Shown here one piece after another: positions 25,237-34,402 of a stretch of 64,000 nt of DNA. Origin of the DNA: Dethiobacter alkaliphilus (GTDB taxonomy: Bacteria; Bacillota; Dethiobacteria; DTU022; UBA8154). A program made the position numbers and the translations under genes. A model generated the notes under the pieces. The model had not been told where the DNA came from. It did no database searches and was given only the letters and a program-made list of their open reading frames with translations. The stretch spans positions 1-64,000 of the forward strand of contig JAENYV010000015.1 in NCBI GenBank assembly GCA_016841605.1, read 5' to 3'. Each line of letters opens with the position of its first letter. Positions within the stretch are counted from its first letter, which is position 1.

Positions 25237-25480
25237 GGCGGGCGTTCGGGCAAAGCCCCGGGTCGGTGCTCCGGTTTCCTGCCTGCAAGTTCTACGGCTC
25301 TTCTTAGTCCTTCGCTTACCTGCCCGGCTAAGCTGCCCTCCATGGCAGCAAGCCGGCTGCAGACCTCCTGTCTGCAGGGTAAGCTTTCGGTCTGCGCTTC
25401 GCCGGGACTTTGCACGGCCGGAAAAAGTTGCACCTTACCCGGCTCTTCACCCGAGCGCCTGGCGTATGCGAAAGCTAAGG
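25237..25480 (+). repeat. ~245-bp dispersed repeat, copy 1
   Basis: This GC-rich segment matches the reverse complement of 36801-37046 with roughly 85-90% identity by eye. Shared landmarks include TTTCCTGCCTGCAAGT, the palindromic CTGCAGACcTCCTGTCTGCAG, GTAAGCTTTCGGTCTGCGCT and the end GGCGTATnCGAAAGCTAAG. No coding frame is conserved between copies. Open frames here change phase and are not genes. Confidence 0.85.
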
Positions 25481-25624
25481 GGAATTAGAGATGTAACAAA
25501 ATAATGATATATGCCCCCACCCGAAAAGGCCAGAAAATTATGGTTTGACTATATAAATAACTTTTTAGAGCCATGTTACACAAATATTTAAAGGTTAATT
25601 CAATTAAATCCTCTTATACCGTCC

Positions 25625-25653
25625 TTGCCGCAGGAGGCGGTTAATGATAAAAT
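25625..25653 (+). promoter_or_regulatory. Candidate promoter of the amino-acid transporter leader
   Basis: TTGCCG (25625-25630), a 17-bp spacer and TAAAAT (25648-25653). Transcription from here would give a 5' UTR of about 370 nt before the binding-protein gene. Confidence 0.45.
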
Positions 25654-25725
25654 AAAACGATATGTTTTGCCATATTGCATCAAGGTGAAGTATCATCCGG
25701 CAGTATGTGGATTGTGAGCTCAGAC

Positions 25726-25946
25726 ACGTTTCCCATGGAAGCGGGTCCGTGACAAGCAGTCGGATTTAACAGAAACCGGGCTGAGAAAAACCGGGATGGA
25801 GAAAAGGGGTTCCTCTCCGGTTCCTAAGGGGGCCGGAAGTAGGCTATACCAACTTAAGGTGTGGTTTAAGGTGAGTCGAGAGGCGAAACCTGGACACTCT
25901 AGTCTCTGTGTTAAGAGGCTAAGTAAGTGGACCAGGTTTTTATTTT
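25726..25946 (+). ncRNA. Structured leader RNA with terminator/antiterminator, unassigned class
   Basis: Several local helices are visible: CTCAG/CTGAG (25729/25781), AACCGG/CCGGTT enclosing GGAGA/TCTCC (about 25789-25822), and GCC/GGC around GGAAGTA. The segment AAACC (25886-25890) can pair either with GGTTT (25863-25867) or, as AAACCTGG (25886-25893), with CCAGGTTT (25932-25939), which is followed by TTATTTT. That is a terminator competing with an antiterminator. I find no T-box, lysine, glycine, SAM or glnA consensus, so the class is unknown. It ends about 90 bp before the amino-acid binding-protein gene. Confidence 0.5.
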
Positions 25947-26032
25947 GCCCCGATTTTCTATTAGGAGGTGATAAGCAGCTGTTGTGTAAGAGAGTTTGAA
26001 GTTTCACCAAAATAAAAAGGGGGAATTAACTT

Positions 26033-26866
26033 TTGTTTAAGAAATTTGCTGTTTTGTCTATGGTGATATTGGTGGTAGGTTTGTTAGTGGCCGGTTGTGC
26101 AACGAACGGGTCGGTTGGAGAAGAACCCGGTGGTAATGAAACGGAGTCTGCCGCTGAGGATACCAGTCTCAGCCGTGTCTTGGATGCAGGTGTGTTTAGT
26201 GTGGCCGGAAGCGGTGGCTATCCTCCCTTCAACTATTATGAAGGAGAAAACGTTATCGGCTTCGACGTGGATACCGGCCGGGCCATTGCCGCCGAACTCG
26301 ACGTGGAACTCGATTATGTGACCACCGCCTGGGACGGGATTGTTGAGGGTTTAAGGGTAGGTCATTACGATGCCGTATTGGGCAGCATGGCCATTACGGA
26401 TGAGCGGTTGGAAGTTGTTAACTTTACTATTCCTTACTACTATTCCGGTGCCCAGCTGGTTGTTTTAGATGATTCCGGGATTACGGATCCGGAGCAGATG
26501 GACGGTAAAACCATCGGTGTAGCTACCGGTACTACCTTTGCCGATGACGCCGAAGCACTCGGTGCGGAAGTAAATTACTACGACGATGATACGCTCACCC
26601 TGACGGAGTTGCTGAATGGCCGTATTGATGGTGTTATTACCGACCGGCTGGTGGTAGTGCGCGCTATTAATGAAATGCCGGGCGGTGAAAGATTGACCAT
26701 GGTGGGCGAGCTGCTGCGCCTGGAAGAAATGGCGCTGGCTGTCCGTAAGGGAGAAGATGAACTGCTGGCTGAGTTGAACCGCATTTTGCAAAATATGCAT
26801 GATAACGGTACATTAACTGGTATCAGTGAAGAATGGTTTGAAGGTCTGGATATTACGAAAAAGTAG
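26033..26866 (+). CDS. Polar amino-acid ABC transporter, binding lipoprotein
   Basis: A 277-residue solute-binding protein of family 3. The signal peptide ends in the lipobox VAGC near residue 22, so it is tethered outside the membrane. The binding domain contains SGGYPPFNYYEGENVIGFDVD and LDYVTTAWDGIVEGLRVGHY, then IGVATGTT. The fold fits glutamine, arginine, histidine or cystine binders; I cannot choose between them. TTG 26033 has AAGGGGG about 10 nt upstream. It is the first gene of a binding protein-permease-ATPase operon with an internal terminator after it. Confidence 0.9.
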   Translation: MFKKFAVLSMVILVVGLLVAGCATNGSVGEEPGGNETESAAEDTSLSRVLDAGVFSVAGSGGYPPFNYYEGENVIGFDVDTGRAIAAELDVELDYVTTAWDGIVEGLRVGHYDAVLGSMAITDERLEVVNFTIPYYYSGAQLVVLDDSGITDPEQMDGKTIGVATGTTFADDAEALGAEVNYYDDDTLTLTELLNGRIDGVITDRLVVVRAINEMPGGERLTMVGELLRLEEMALAVRKGEDELLAELNRILQNMHDNGTLTGISEEWFEGLDITKK

Positions 26867-26872
26867 AGCATA

Positions 26873-26907
26873 AAAAAGGCACGGTTGCTTGAGGCACCGT
26901 GCCTTTT
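26873..26907 (+). terminator. Intra-operon terminator
   Basis: AAAAGGCACGGT (26874-26885) pairs with ACCGTGCCTTTT (26896-26907). Lying between binding-protein and permease genes, it probably sets the excess of binding protein over membrane subunits. Confidence 0.85.
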
Positions 26908-26934
26908 CCTGATAAGAATTAAGGAGATGGCCTT

Positions 26935-27606
26935 ATGTTTGACTTACCGTGGGATTTCACAATTATTCCATCATATATGCCTCTTTTTGTACCGGTTGCC
27001 TTTGTTACCCTGCAAATAACTACGCTGGGGATTCTCATGGGTTTGCTGCTGGGATTATTATTCGGTTTAATGCGTATCTCCCCTCTCTGGGTGTTAAACG
27101 GTCCCGCCCGGTTGTATATCTGGGCAATACGGGGTACACCGCTATTGCTCCAGTTATTCATTATTTACTATGGTTTTTCCAGTATTGCGCGGGTACCCGG
27201 CTTTCTCGCCGCTGTTTTGGGATTGGCGATTCATAACGGCGCTTATCTTGCGGAAATAATTCGCGGTTCCATCCAGTCCATTGATCGCGGCCAGAGAGAA
27301 GCGGCTTATTCACTGGGCATGACACGCTGGCAGGCCATGAGAAGAATAGTTCTGCCCCAGGCCTTTAAGCGGGCAGTACCACCGCTGGGCAATCAGTTTA
27401 TTATTGCCCTCAAAGACTCTTCTCTGGCCAGTACCATTGCTGTTCATGAATTGCTGCATAGAGCGAGAGTTTTGTGGTCATCCAACTTTAGAACAATGGA
27501 AATGTTGATCATCGCCGGCATCTTTTACCTTTTTATGACGACCATTTTTACACTGGTGGTCGGCAGGATTGAACACCGACTGAAAGCCAGTGAGTATAGA
27601 AGTTAG
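26935..27606 (+). CDS. Polar amino-acid ABC transporter, permease
   Basis: A 223-residue inner-membrane subunit of the HisM/GlnP family. It has about five transmembrane helices; the EAA loop is [21 protein letters not shown] (around residues 122-142), and [18 protein letters not shown] is the typical early-helix block. A single permease suggests a homodimer in the membrane. AAGGAG precedes the ATG. Its product works with the ATPase encoded 10 bp downstream. Confidence 0.92.
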   Translation: MFDLPWDFTIIPSYMPLFVPVAFVTLQITTLGILMGLLLGLLFGLMRISPLWVLNGPARLYIWAIRGTPLLLQLFIIYYGFSSIARVPGFLAAVLGLAIHNGAYLAEIIRGSIQSIDRGQREAAYSLGMTRWQAMRRIVLPQAFKRAVPPLGNQFIIALKDSSLASTIAVHELLHRARVLWSSNFRTMEMLIIAGIFYLFMTTIFTLVVGRIEHRLKASEYRS

Positions 27607-27616
27607 GAGTATCGCT

Positions 27617-28339
27617 ATGATTAAAATTGCTAGTCTGCATAAATGGTTTGGAAAATTGCACGTTTTGAAAGGTATTGATTTGACTGTGGATGAACAGGAA
27701 GTAGTGGTTTTAATCGGAGCAAGCGGTTCCGGTAAAAGCACCTTGCTTCGCTGTATCAACTTCCTGGAGGCGCCGCAGCAAGGCCGGATTTTTATTGATG
27801 GTGAAGTTGTCGACCCTCGTGGAAAAAACCTGCATTCCATCCGCCAGGAGGTGGGCATGGTCTTTCAGCATTTTAATCTTTTCCCTCATATGACCGTTTT
27901 AGGTAATGTTATAGAAGGCCCGGCCCAGGTCAAACGCTTAGCCCGTGCCGAAGCTGTAAAAATCGGCATGGAACTGCTGGAGAAAGTCGGCCTTTCCGAC
28001 AAGGCGGAGACCTACCCGGCCATGCTTTCAGGCGGGCAGAAACAGCGGGTGGCTATTGCCAGGGCTTTGGCTATGCGCCCCAAGATCATGTTATTCGATG
28101 AGCCGACTTCTGCTCTGGATCCGGAACTGGTTGGTGAAGTATTGCAGGTCATGCAAGAACTGGCCAATGAAGGTATGACCATGATTGTTGTCAGCCACGA
28201 GATGGGGTTTGCCAGGGAAGTGGCTGACCGGGTTATTTTTATGGATGAAGGTGTTATTGTTGAGGAAGGCGATCCTGATCTGATTTACAGTAAGCCTCAG
28301 AACGAACGAACCCAGGAATTTCTTAGCCGCATACTTTAA
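27617..28339 (+). CDS. Polar amino-acid ABC transporter, ATPase
   Basis: A 240-residue ABC ATPase of the GlnQ/HisP type. Walker A is [12 protein letters not shown] (near residue 34), the signature is [15 protein letters not shown] and Walker B is [14 protein letters not shown], followed by the VSHEMGFA switch histidine. ATG 27617 has TTAGGAG 6-7 nt upstream; the longer frame overlaps the permease gene. This completes the importer. No terminator is obvious after it. Confidence 0.94.
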   Translation: MIKIASLHKWFGKLHVLKGIDLTVDEQEVVVLIGASGSGKSTLLRCINFLEAPQQGRIFIDGEVVDPRGKNLHSIRQEVGMVFQHFNLFPHMTVLGNVIEGPAQVKRLARAEAVKIGMELLEKVGLSDKAETYPAMLSGGQKQRVAIARALAMRPKIMLFDEPTSALDPELVGEVLQVMQELANEGMTMIVVSHEMGFAREVADRVIFMDEGVIVEEGDPDLIYSKPQNERTQEFLSRIL

Positions 28340-28497
28340 TTATCATTAAGGCGTATACGAAAGCTAAGAGGAAATTGGCGGGTGGAGCAAAACAAGTAAA
28401 TTTTCGCTGTAGTGTTAATCACATGGTTAATTCTTTGTGGCTTTGCCTGCCGGCTGTCGATTCGTCGTAAGTTCAAGCGAAGCCCGTCATTTTATGG

Positions 28498-28526
28498 TTG
28501 TTTTTTTCTGACTTTTGCGATATATT
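28498..28526 (+). promoter_or_regulatory. Candidate sigma-A promoter of the moxR operon
   Basis: TTGTTT (28498-28503) and TATATT (28521-28526) with a 17-bp spacer, 39 bp before the TTG start. Confidence 0.4.
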
Positions 28527-28564
28527 GTTCTGGTGATGGCAAATTCAACCTTGAGGTGAGCTAA

Positions 28565-29503
28565 TTGAGTTTTGAGCCGTGCCGGGAGATTATGCAAAAT
28601 ATTTCCACTGTTGTTGTAGGAAAGGCCCGAGCCCTGGAACTTTTAATAGTAGCCCTTTTGTCGGAGGGACATGTTCTCCTGGAGGATGTCCCCGGAGTCG
28701 GCAAAACCCTGCTGGCCAAGTCATTGGCCGGATCTATCGGAGGGTCTTTTCAAAGGGTTCAGTTTACTCCGGACCTTTTGCCTTCTGACATTACCGGCTT
28801 TAATGTTTATGATCAAAGGATTAACCAGTTTACCTTTCAACCCGGACCGGTTATGGCCAATGTTTTCCTTGCTGACGAGATCAACCGGACAATTCCCAGG
28901 ACACAGGCGAGTCTGCTGGAAAGCATGGAAGAAGGCCAGGTGACTGTTGACGGGACAACTATGCTTCTGCCTCGTCCATTTTTTGTAATTGCTACCCAAA
29001 ATCCCATCGAGCTGGAGGGGACTTTTCCCCTGCCGGAAGCACAGATGGATCGTTTTCTTCTCCGTGTTGAGCTTGGATATCCTTCCCGGGAAGAGGAACG
29101 TCTGATTTTGGAGCGCTTCCAGGAAAAGGACCCGCTGAACGATCTGCAAGCGGTAATAACTCCGGAAGAGGTGCTGAAGATGCAGCGAGAAAGAAGAAAC
29201 ATCCGTGTTTCTACAGATATTAAAGAGTATATTGTGGCCATTGTGGAGGCAACCCGGCAATCCCGCTTTCTTCGTTTCGGGGCCAGTCCCCGGTGTTCAT
29301 TGCATCTCATGCGTGCGGCTCAGGCTTATGCAGCCCTCGCCGGAAGACAATATGTGCTGCCCGATGATGTTAAATTTCTTACTGGTCCTGTTTTGACCCA
29401 TCGGCTTATTTTGCGGAATGAAGAAAAGATTCGCGGCATAACGGCCCAAAAAATTATGGAAGAACTGGTTGCCGGAGTGGTTATACCCGGTGGAGAGGGC
29501 TGA
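28565..29503 (+). CDS. MoxR-family AAA+ ATPase
   Basis: A 312-residue AAA+ chaperone-like ATPase of the MoxR/RavA group. Walker A is DVPGVGKTLLAKSLA (around residues 41-55), Walker B is ANVFLADEINR, sensor 1 is ATQNPIELEGTFPLPEAQ and the C-terminal lid follows. MoxR proteins assemble or activate complexes, often with VWA or DUF58 proteins. Here it heads a MoxR-DUF58-DUF4129 operon with gaps of 3 bp and an 8-bp overlap. TTG 28565 follows TTGAGGTGA. Confidence 0.9.
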   Translation: MSFEPCREIMQNISTVVVGKARALELLIVALLSEGHVLLEDVPGVGKTLLAKSLAGSIGGSFQRVQFTPDLLPSDITGFNVYDQRINQFTFQPGPVMANVFLADEINRTIPRTQASLLESMEEGQVTVDGTTMLLPRPFFVIATQNPIELEGTFPLPEAQMDRFLLRVELGYPSREEERLILERFQEKDPLNDLQAVITPEEVLKMQRERRNIRVSTDIKEYIVAIVEATRQSRFLRFGASPRCSLHLMRAAQAYAALAGRQYVLPDDVKFLTGPVLTHRLILRNEEKIRGITAQKIMEELVAGVVIPGGEG

Positions 29504-29506
29504 AAA

Positions 29507-30709
29507 ATGTCTTTCAATAACCAAGCTGAGAGAGAAGTGCCCACCCTTTTCGTGGAGAACTTCTTTCACTTTTTAATTGTTTTGCTATTATTTATCGCTA
29601 TTTTGTGGGATCAAAAAGGTCTTCTCTACCTTTCGGTTCTTCTGTTGATTATGATTAATGGGGCCAGGCTATGGTGCCGGTTAAGCTCCCGGGGGTTAGA
29701 TGTCTCCCTGGAAACGGATCGGGTCAAGGTCTTCCCCGGGGAAAAGATCCTTCTGAACGGCCAGGTGCAGAATACGCGCTTGCTTCCGGTCTGGATGAGG
29801 CTGGAAATACCGCTTGCCCCGGGCGTTTTCCCTCATTCCGGCGGCGATCTTCTTAAAGGGGAGAGCGGGCTGCTGTGGAGAGAGAAAATAACCTGGAACT
29901 TTGAGTTAACGGCTCCAAAACGCGGCTGCTACCAGATCGGTCCTCTTAGCTTGATCACAGGAGATCTGCTGGGTTTTTTCCAAAAGAGAAAAGTAATAAT
30001 TCCGGCCATGTGGATAACTGTTTTTCCACGGCTTGTTTCTTTACATCCGCTGCCGGTCCCCCTGGAAGAATTTTTTGGCAAACAGGGAGCAAAAAATCTC
30101 GTTGAGGACCCGGTTTACCCAGTTGCGACCAGAGACTATCGATCCGGACGTCCTGCCAGGCATATTAACTGGAAAGCCAGTCTGCGCCATAATTCCCTGC
30201 AGGAAAAAGTATTTGAGCCCTCGTCGCGCAAAAAAATCCTGCTTGCTGTAGATGTGGAACAGTTTCAACACAATGAGAATGAAGAAAGTTTCGAAACTGC
30301 TCTGGAAGTAGCGGCCTCTCTTGCTGTTCGGATGGATTTTGAGGGAAACTCTGTCGGCCTGGTCTCCAACGGCTTAACGTTTACCGGAAAGCCTGCTGTT
30401 ATACCCTTACTAAGGGGGGGAGTACATCTGCAATCTCTTTTGGAAGCGCTGGCAGCCCTGCGGATGGAGGCTTGCAAGACACTTGCCGAGATGCTCAGGC
30501 AAGCCGGTGACCTGTTCCGGGGAAGCTCATGTCTTTGCTTTGCCTATGGGAGCAGCAAGGAAATACGGGAAACGGCTGAAATTTTCCGGCAGGATAAAAT
30601 TCCTGGGGTATTTATTTTAAAAGATTCCGGGGAAGATATTTTTGCCGGGACGGGCGAACGTATTTTCTTGCTGGATGATATTTACGGCAGGAGTGAGAGC
30701 AGTGTCTAG
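29507..30709 (+). CDS. DUF58-domain protein
   Basis: A 400-residue protein with two N-terminal membrane helices (about residues 18-55). The DUF58 core follows: YPVATRDYRSGRPARHINWK, then KILLAVDVEQF with the DxD-like start of a VWA-type fold. DUF58 proteins occur next to MoxR ATPases and transglutaminases; their function is unsettled, probably in envelope or extracellular protein handling. ATG 29507 is 3 bp after the moxR stop. Confidence 0.88.
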   Translation: MSFNNQAEREVPTLFVENFFHFLIVLLLFIAILWDQKGLLYLSVLLLIMINGARLWCRLSSRGLDVSLETDRVKVFPGEKILLNGQVQNTRLLPVWMRLEIPLAPGVFPHSGGDLLKGESGLLWREKITWNFELTAPKRGCYQIGPLSLITGDLLGFFQKRKVIIPAMWITVFPRLVSLHPLPVPLEEFFGKQGAKNLVEDPVYPVATRDYRSGRPARHINWKASLRHNSLQEKVFEPSSRKKILLAVDVEQFQHNENEESFETALEVAASLAVRMDFEGNSVGLVSNGLTFTGKPAVIPLLRGGVHLQSLLEALAALRMEACKTLAEMLRQAGDLFRGSSCLCFAYGSSKEIRETAEIFRQDKIPGVFILKDSGEDIFAGTGERIFLLDDIYGRSESSV

Positions 30710-32090
30710 AACGAAAGAAGCACTAATCCTGGCCTCTGCAGGTAGCATGGAGCTTTGCCGGCTTTACGGTCTTCTCTTCTTTTTTCTTTATATGCTTGGG
30801 ACTACGAAATTTCCTCCGGCAGGAGGATTTTTCGCTTTCTGGATAGCTGCGCTTTTGGGTTTTTATGTTCAGGGACGGGGGTGGAAAGTTATACATGTCC
30901 TTGGACTGCAGGTGACCGTTTTTATTATGGTTTTGTCCGGAGTAATATATGCTTATGGAGACTGGCCTTTTCCTTTTTTCAGTACAGGATGGCTGGCAGA
31001 GGCAGGGGGCGAGTTCCGGGATTCCATGGGGGGGCTGCTCCTTGTTCTCGTTGCCTGTTTTACCGCGTTGTTCTGGTTTAGTGGGGAAAGATTCTCAAGG
31101 CGTTTAATCTCTTATTCTGTGCTTACTTCCCGTTTTGATCTTGGAATCGCTGTTTTCTTCTTTTTATTTCTTTCTGAAGGTGGGCTGGGGAAACAGGCTC
31201 CCTCTATACTGTATTTTCTTTTTGCCTTTTTTTTCTTCAGCATGCTCTCTATTGCCCTGGCGCGCAGCAGGGGAAGTGGTAAAAAAGATTACCTCCCTGG
31301 TTGGGGAAATATCGGCCTGGTTGTGCTGATCTGCGGTATCTTGATTTTATTGGCTTGGGGAGCTGTGCTGCTGTTTCTTCCGGGCATCTCCATCATGACA
31401 GAGACAGGGTATACATTCGGCAAGCAGTTATTTTCTCCCCTGTTTAATCTTCTTCTAAAAGTTCTCCGGTTTCTTTTCAGTCACCGCTCCCTGCGGCAGG
31501 AGCCTGCTGCTGACAGCGGGGTAAGCGGTAGCGAATCGTCAATACCGGAAATGTTCACAGTTCATGAGGTGCAGCCGGGGGAAAAGATTTTTCTGCTGGG
31601 GATGTCGGTTTTACTGGGAATTGTCCTTATTCTGTCAGTAGGTTGGGGAATTTATTATCTTTACCGCCTGCTTTTTTCCCGAACTTCCTGCAGGGAAAAA
31701 GAGAGTTTATTCTGGAAAAATTTATTTTTGCTGCTTCTTGCTCTGAGCAAAAGATGCCGGAAAATATGGATTGGGTTTAAAAATATTTTTTTCCCGCCTG
31801 AGGAGGGGGAGGGAACCCGGGGCTATAAAAAGCTCTTGCGCTGTGGAAAAAGGAGCGGTTTACCCCGTCGTTCAACTGAAACTCCAGGGGAGTATGGACT
31901 CCGTCTGGAAAAATACTTTCCCTTTCTCCAGGAAGAGATCCGGTTAATTATTGAGGGTTATCACGACGAAGTATATGGCAAACTAAAGTTGGAGGTGGAG
32001 CAAGAAAGGCGGATCAGGCTGGCCGGGCGCAAGCTGTCCGGACCCCTTCGCCGGCTGGCCGGGCGAAAAAAATGGTTTTATGCAGACTGA
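30702..32090 (+). CDS. DUF4129-containing membrane protein
   Basis: A 462-residue polytopic membrane protein with about seven helices in the first 345 residues and a cytoplasmic C-terminal DUF4129 block (LPRRSTETPGEYGLRLE, around residues 387-403). In related operons such a segment forms the tail of TgpA-type transglutaminases; the transglutaminase domain itself is absent here. GTG 30702 lies inside the DUF58 3' end (8-bp overlap) with AGGAG 8 nt upstream. It is the last gene of the operon. Confidence 0.75.
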   Translation: MSRTKEALILASAGSMELCRLYGLLFFFLYMLGTTKFPPAGGFFAFWIAALLGFYVQGRGWKVIHVLGLQVTVFIMVLSGVIYAYGDWPFPFFSTGWLAEAGGEFRDSMGGLLLVLVACFTALFWFSGERFSRRLISYSVLTSRFDLGIAVFFFLFLSEGGLGKQAPSILYFLFAFFFFSMLSIALARSRGSGKKDYLPGWGNIGLVVLICGILILLAWGAVLLFLPGISIMTETGYTFGKQLFSPLFNLLLKVLRFLFSHRSLRQEPAADSGVSGSESSIPEMFTVHEVQPGEKIFLLGMSVLLGIVLILSVGWGIYYLYRLLFSRTSCREKESLFWKNLFLLLLALSKRCRKIWIGFKNIFFPPEEGEGTRGYKKLLRCGKRSGLPRRSTETPGEYGLRLEKYFPFLQEEIRLIIEGYHDEVYGKLKLEVEQERRIRLAGRKLSGPLRRLAGRKKWFYAD

Positions 32091-32141
32091 AATTCTTTTT
32101 CTGAGCATATATTTGGGATAACGAAATATGAACTAATTAAT

Positions 32142-33974
32142 ATGTTGAAAAGGAAAATTAATGAGATGTTTCCTTTGCGCAACAGGTCTTTTGAGAAAGT
32201 ATCTAAAAAAAACGAAGTTCCAGCTCAGAAAAAAGTTATGCTGATAGGATTTCCTAATGTTGGGAAAAGCCTTCTTTTCCAACACCTTACAGGGAGATAT
32301 GCCGTTGTTTCAAATTATCCCGGAACAACGGTAGATTACAGCAGGGGTAATGGCCGGCTTGCCGGTAAAGCGGTGGAGATTATCGATACTCCGGGGATTT
32401 ACAGCTTACATGGGCAGGGTCAGGACGAGAATATTACCCTGGAGCTCTTAAAAAAGGAAAATCCGTCCCTGATTCTTTTTGTGGCCGAAGCAGCTGTTTT
32501 TCCTCGGGTTATGGATTTGTTTGTGGAGATTCGCCGTTTATCTTTACCCCTGATTCTGGTCTTAAATATGATAGATGAAGCAGAACAGAGGGGAATTCGT
32601 TATCATCTGCCGGCACTGGAGAGCGAGCTTGATGTTCCAGTTGTCGCGACATCGGGGACAAGGCGGACCGGACTGGAAGAACTCAAAAAGATTATGACAA
32701 AAGTATTGTTTTCGCCTGAACCGTCGCAAACGGCAGCCGGCTTTGACAGTAAGCGAGGGTGGGAGAGACCGGAAAGGGACGGACTCTGGGACGGAGTCCT
32801 GTTGAAGCAGGGACGGCATTCCGGGATCACGGCTGCAAGCAGCCGGGCAGAAAAGCTGCACCTGCTGCTGATCAATCCCTGGATCGGCTACCCCTTGGCT
32901 GTTTTTCTTCTCTTTTTCTGTTTTTATTATATAATGGGCATTTTGGGGGCCGGAACAGCCGTACGCTTTCTGGAGGAGAAGCTGTTCGGAGAAATTTTGC
33001 TTCCAGCCTGCAGTTTTCTTACTTTAAAATATCTCGGCAGTGCTTTTGTAAGAGAATTGTTGATGGGACAGTTCGGATTGATTCCCATGGCGCTGCGTTA
33101 TTCCCTGGCTATTGTTCTTCCGCTTGTGACCATGTATTTCCTTTGTTTTGCCCTGATGGAAGATTGCGGTTATCTCCCCCGCCTCTCATACCTTCTGCAC
33201 AAGCCTCTCGGCTATCTTGGCCTGGACGGTCGCGGTGCCGTTCCACTTGTTTTAGGTTTCGGCTGTGGAACTATGGGGGTTCTGGTTACAAGACTATTGG
33301 AGACCAGGCGGGAAAGATTTCTGGCAACTTTTTTGCTTTCTCTGGGGATCCCTTGCTCAGCCCAGATCGGATTGATCGTCGGCGTGTTGGCGCCATATCC
33401 CAAAGTTTTTTTCTTATGGGGATTTTCCTGGGGGATCATTTTTTCTCTTGCCGGGGTTCTCCTGAACCGTATGCTTCCGGGGCGACGGGGTTATACCTGT
33501 TTGGAATTTCCTCCCCTCCGTCTGCCCCAGTTAACGGCAGTCTTGCGCAAGACATCAGCCCGAGTATACTGGTACATCAAGGAAATAATCCCCTTTTTTT
33601 TTATGATAAGTCTGGTTTTCCAATTATTGTACATGAATGGTTATTTAGCGTTAATGGAAAATTTTATGGCACCGCTTTTTCGGCATCTGGGTCTTCCGTC
33701 AGAAGTAACCGGGATCTTTTTATTCGGCTTTTTGCGGAGAGATTATGCCGCGGCAGGTCTTTATGATCTGGTCCGGGATGGGGTCTTGGATTCAAGCTCT
33801 GTTCTGGTCAGTGCGCTTGTTCTGACGCTTTTTTTCCCCTGCATCGCTCAACTGATCATTATTATCCGGGAAAGAGGCTATAAAGAAAGCTTTGTGATCC
33901 TCATCCTTATTGCCCTTATCTCCTATGGAGCAGGATACTTACTGAATAGTTTTATCTCGGCAGTAAGTCTTTAA
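32142..33974 (+). CDS. feoB: Ferrous iron transport protein FeoB
   Basis: A 610-residue G-protein-coupled iron transporter. The N-terminal GTPase has G1 GFPNVGKS, G3 DTPGIYSL, G4 NMID and an SxTxR-type G5 (TSGTRRTG). The membrane part has two Gate modules: LMEDCGYLPRLSYLL, LGFGCGTMGVLVTR and IPCSAQIG. Compared with textbook FeoB, the Gate motif normally read as S-C-x-A-R-L-P is IPCSAQIG here, so it may be a divergent subfamily. The start is ATG 32142 without a strong SD; ATG 32166 is an alternative. feoA lies downstream, not upstream. Confidence 0.88.
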   Translation: MLKRKINEMFPLRNRSFEKVSKKNEVPAQKKVMLIGFPNVGKSLLFQHLTGRYAVVSNYPGTTVDYSRGNGRLAGKAVEIIDTPGIYSLHGQGQDENITLELLKKENPSLILFVAEAAVFPRVMDLFVEIRRLSLPLILVLNMIDEAEQRGIRYHLPALESELDVPVVATSGTRRTGLEELKKIMTKVLFSPEPSQTAAGFDSKRGWERPERDGLWDGVLLKQGRHSGITAASSRAEKLHLLLINPWIGYPLAVFLLFFCFYYIMGILGAGTAVRFLEEKLFGEILLPACSFLTLKYLGSAFVRELLMGQFGLIPMALRYSLAIVLPLVTMYFLCFALMEDCGYLPRLSYLLHKPLGYLGLDGRGAVPLVLGFGCGTMGVLVTRLLETRRERFLATFLLSLGIPCSAQIGLIVGVLAPYPKVFFLWGFSWGIIFSLAGVLLNRMLPGRRGYTCLEFPPLRLPQLTAVLRKTSARVYWYIKEIIPFFFMISLVFQLLYMNGYLALMENFMAPLFRHLGLPSEVTGIFLFGFLRRDYAAAGLYDLVRDGVLDSSSVLVSALVLTLFFPCIAQLIIIIRERGYKESFVILILIALISYGAGYLLNSFISAVSL

Positions 33975-34027
33975 AAATGCTCAGAATCGGGTTAAATCTT
34001 CATTTTGGGGGAGGAGTTAGCGTTAAG

Positions 34028-34381
34028 ATGAGACGTTATGCAGGGGAAAAAGGCGGAAAGAAGGCTGTTCCTCTTTCTTGCTTACAAGCAGGGCAGAGCG
34101 GCATTATTGTTTCTATCCGGCCTGTTCGGCAAGCAGATTCCTTTAAGTTTCGGGCTTTGGGTCTGATTCCGGGAGCTCCGTTTCTGCTGGAAAGGACTTT
34201 TCCCGTTCCGGCTCTTCGCCTGCCCTATTCAAGTCTTTTTTTGGACGATGAGCTTGCGGCAGGTATCCTGGTTTATCTGACAGAAAGCCAAAAAAGTCTT
34301 AAAAAAGGTACCCGGCAAAAAGAAAAATATGGAAGATATTCTTTTTACTCGCGGCTAAAAGAATTCTTTTGTCATAAATAG
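34028..34381 (+). CDS. feoA: FeoA-domain protein
   Basis: A 117-residue cytoplasmic protein with one FeoA SH3-like domain (LQAGQSGIIVSIRP ... KFRALGLIPGAPFLLERTFP) and a basic tail. FeoA associates with FeoB and is required for ferrous iron uptake. ATG 34028 has GGGGGAGGAG about 11 nt upstream; the in-frame ATG at 33977 is 2 bp after feoB but lacks an SD. The order feoB-feoA is the reverse of the usual arrangement. Confidence 0.82.
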   Translation: MRRYAGEKGGKKAVPLSCLQAGQSGIIVSIRPVRQADSFKFRALGLIPGAPFLLERTFPVPALRLPYSSLFLDDELAAGILVYLTESQKSLKKGTRQKEKYGRYSFYSRLKEFFCHK

Positions 34382-34402
34382 ATTTTCTTTAACATCCCTT
34401 TT

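Noticed and set aside
25188-25504. Two overlapping frames of 81 and 89 codons
   Set aside because: They lie in the 245-bp repeat, and neither frame is maintained in the inverted copy at 36801-37046.
25726-25946. T-box leader or glnA-type glutamine riboswitch
   Set aside because: No AGGGTGG-type T-box antiterminator bulge; the CGGAAGTAGG word resembles glnA RNA but the partner CCGAAGGAACG block is missing.
32759-33766. 335-codon plus-strand frame overlapping feoB
   Set aside because: Out-of-frame shadow within feoB; composition is unlike a protein and all FeoB motifs lie in the other frame.
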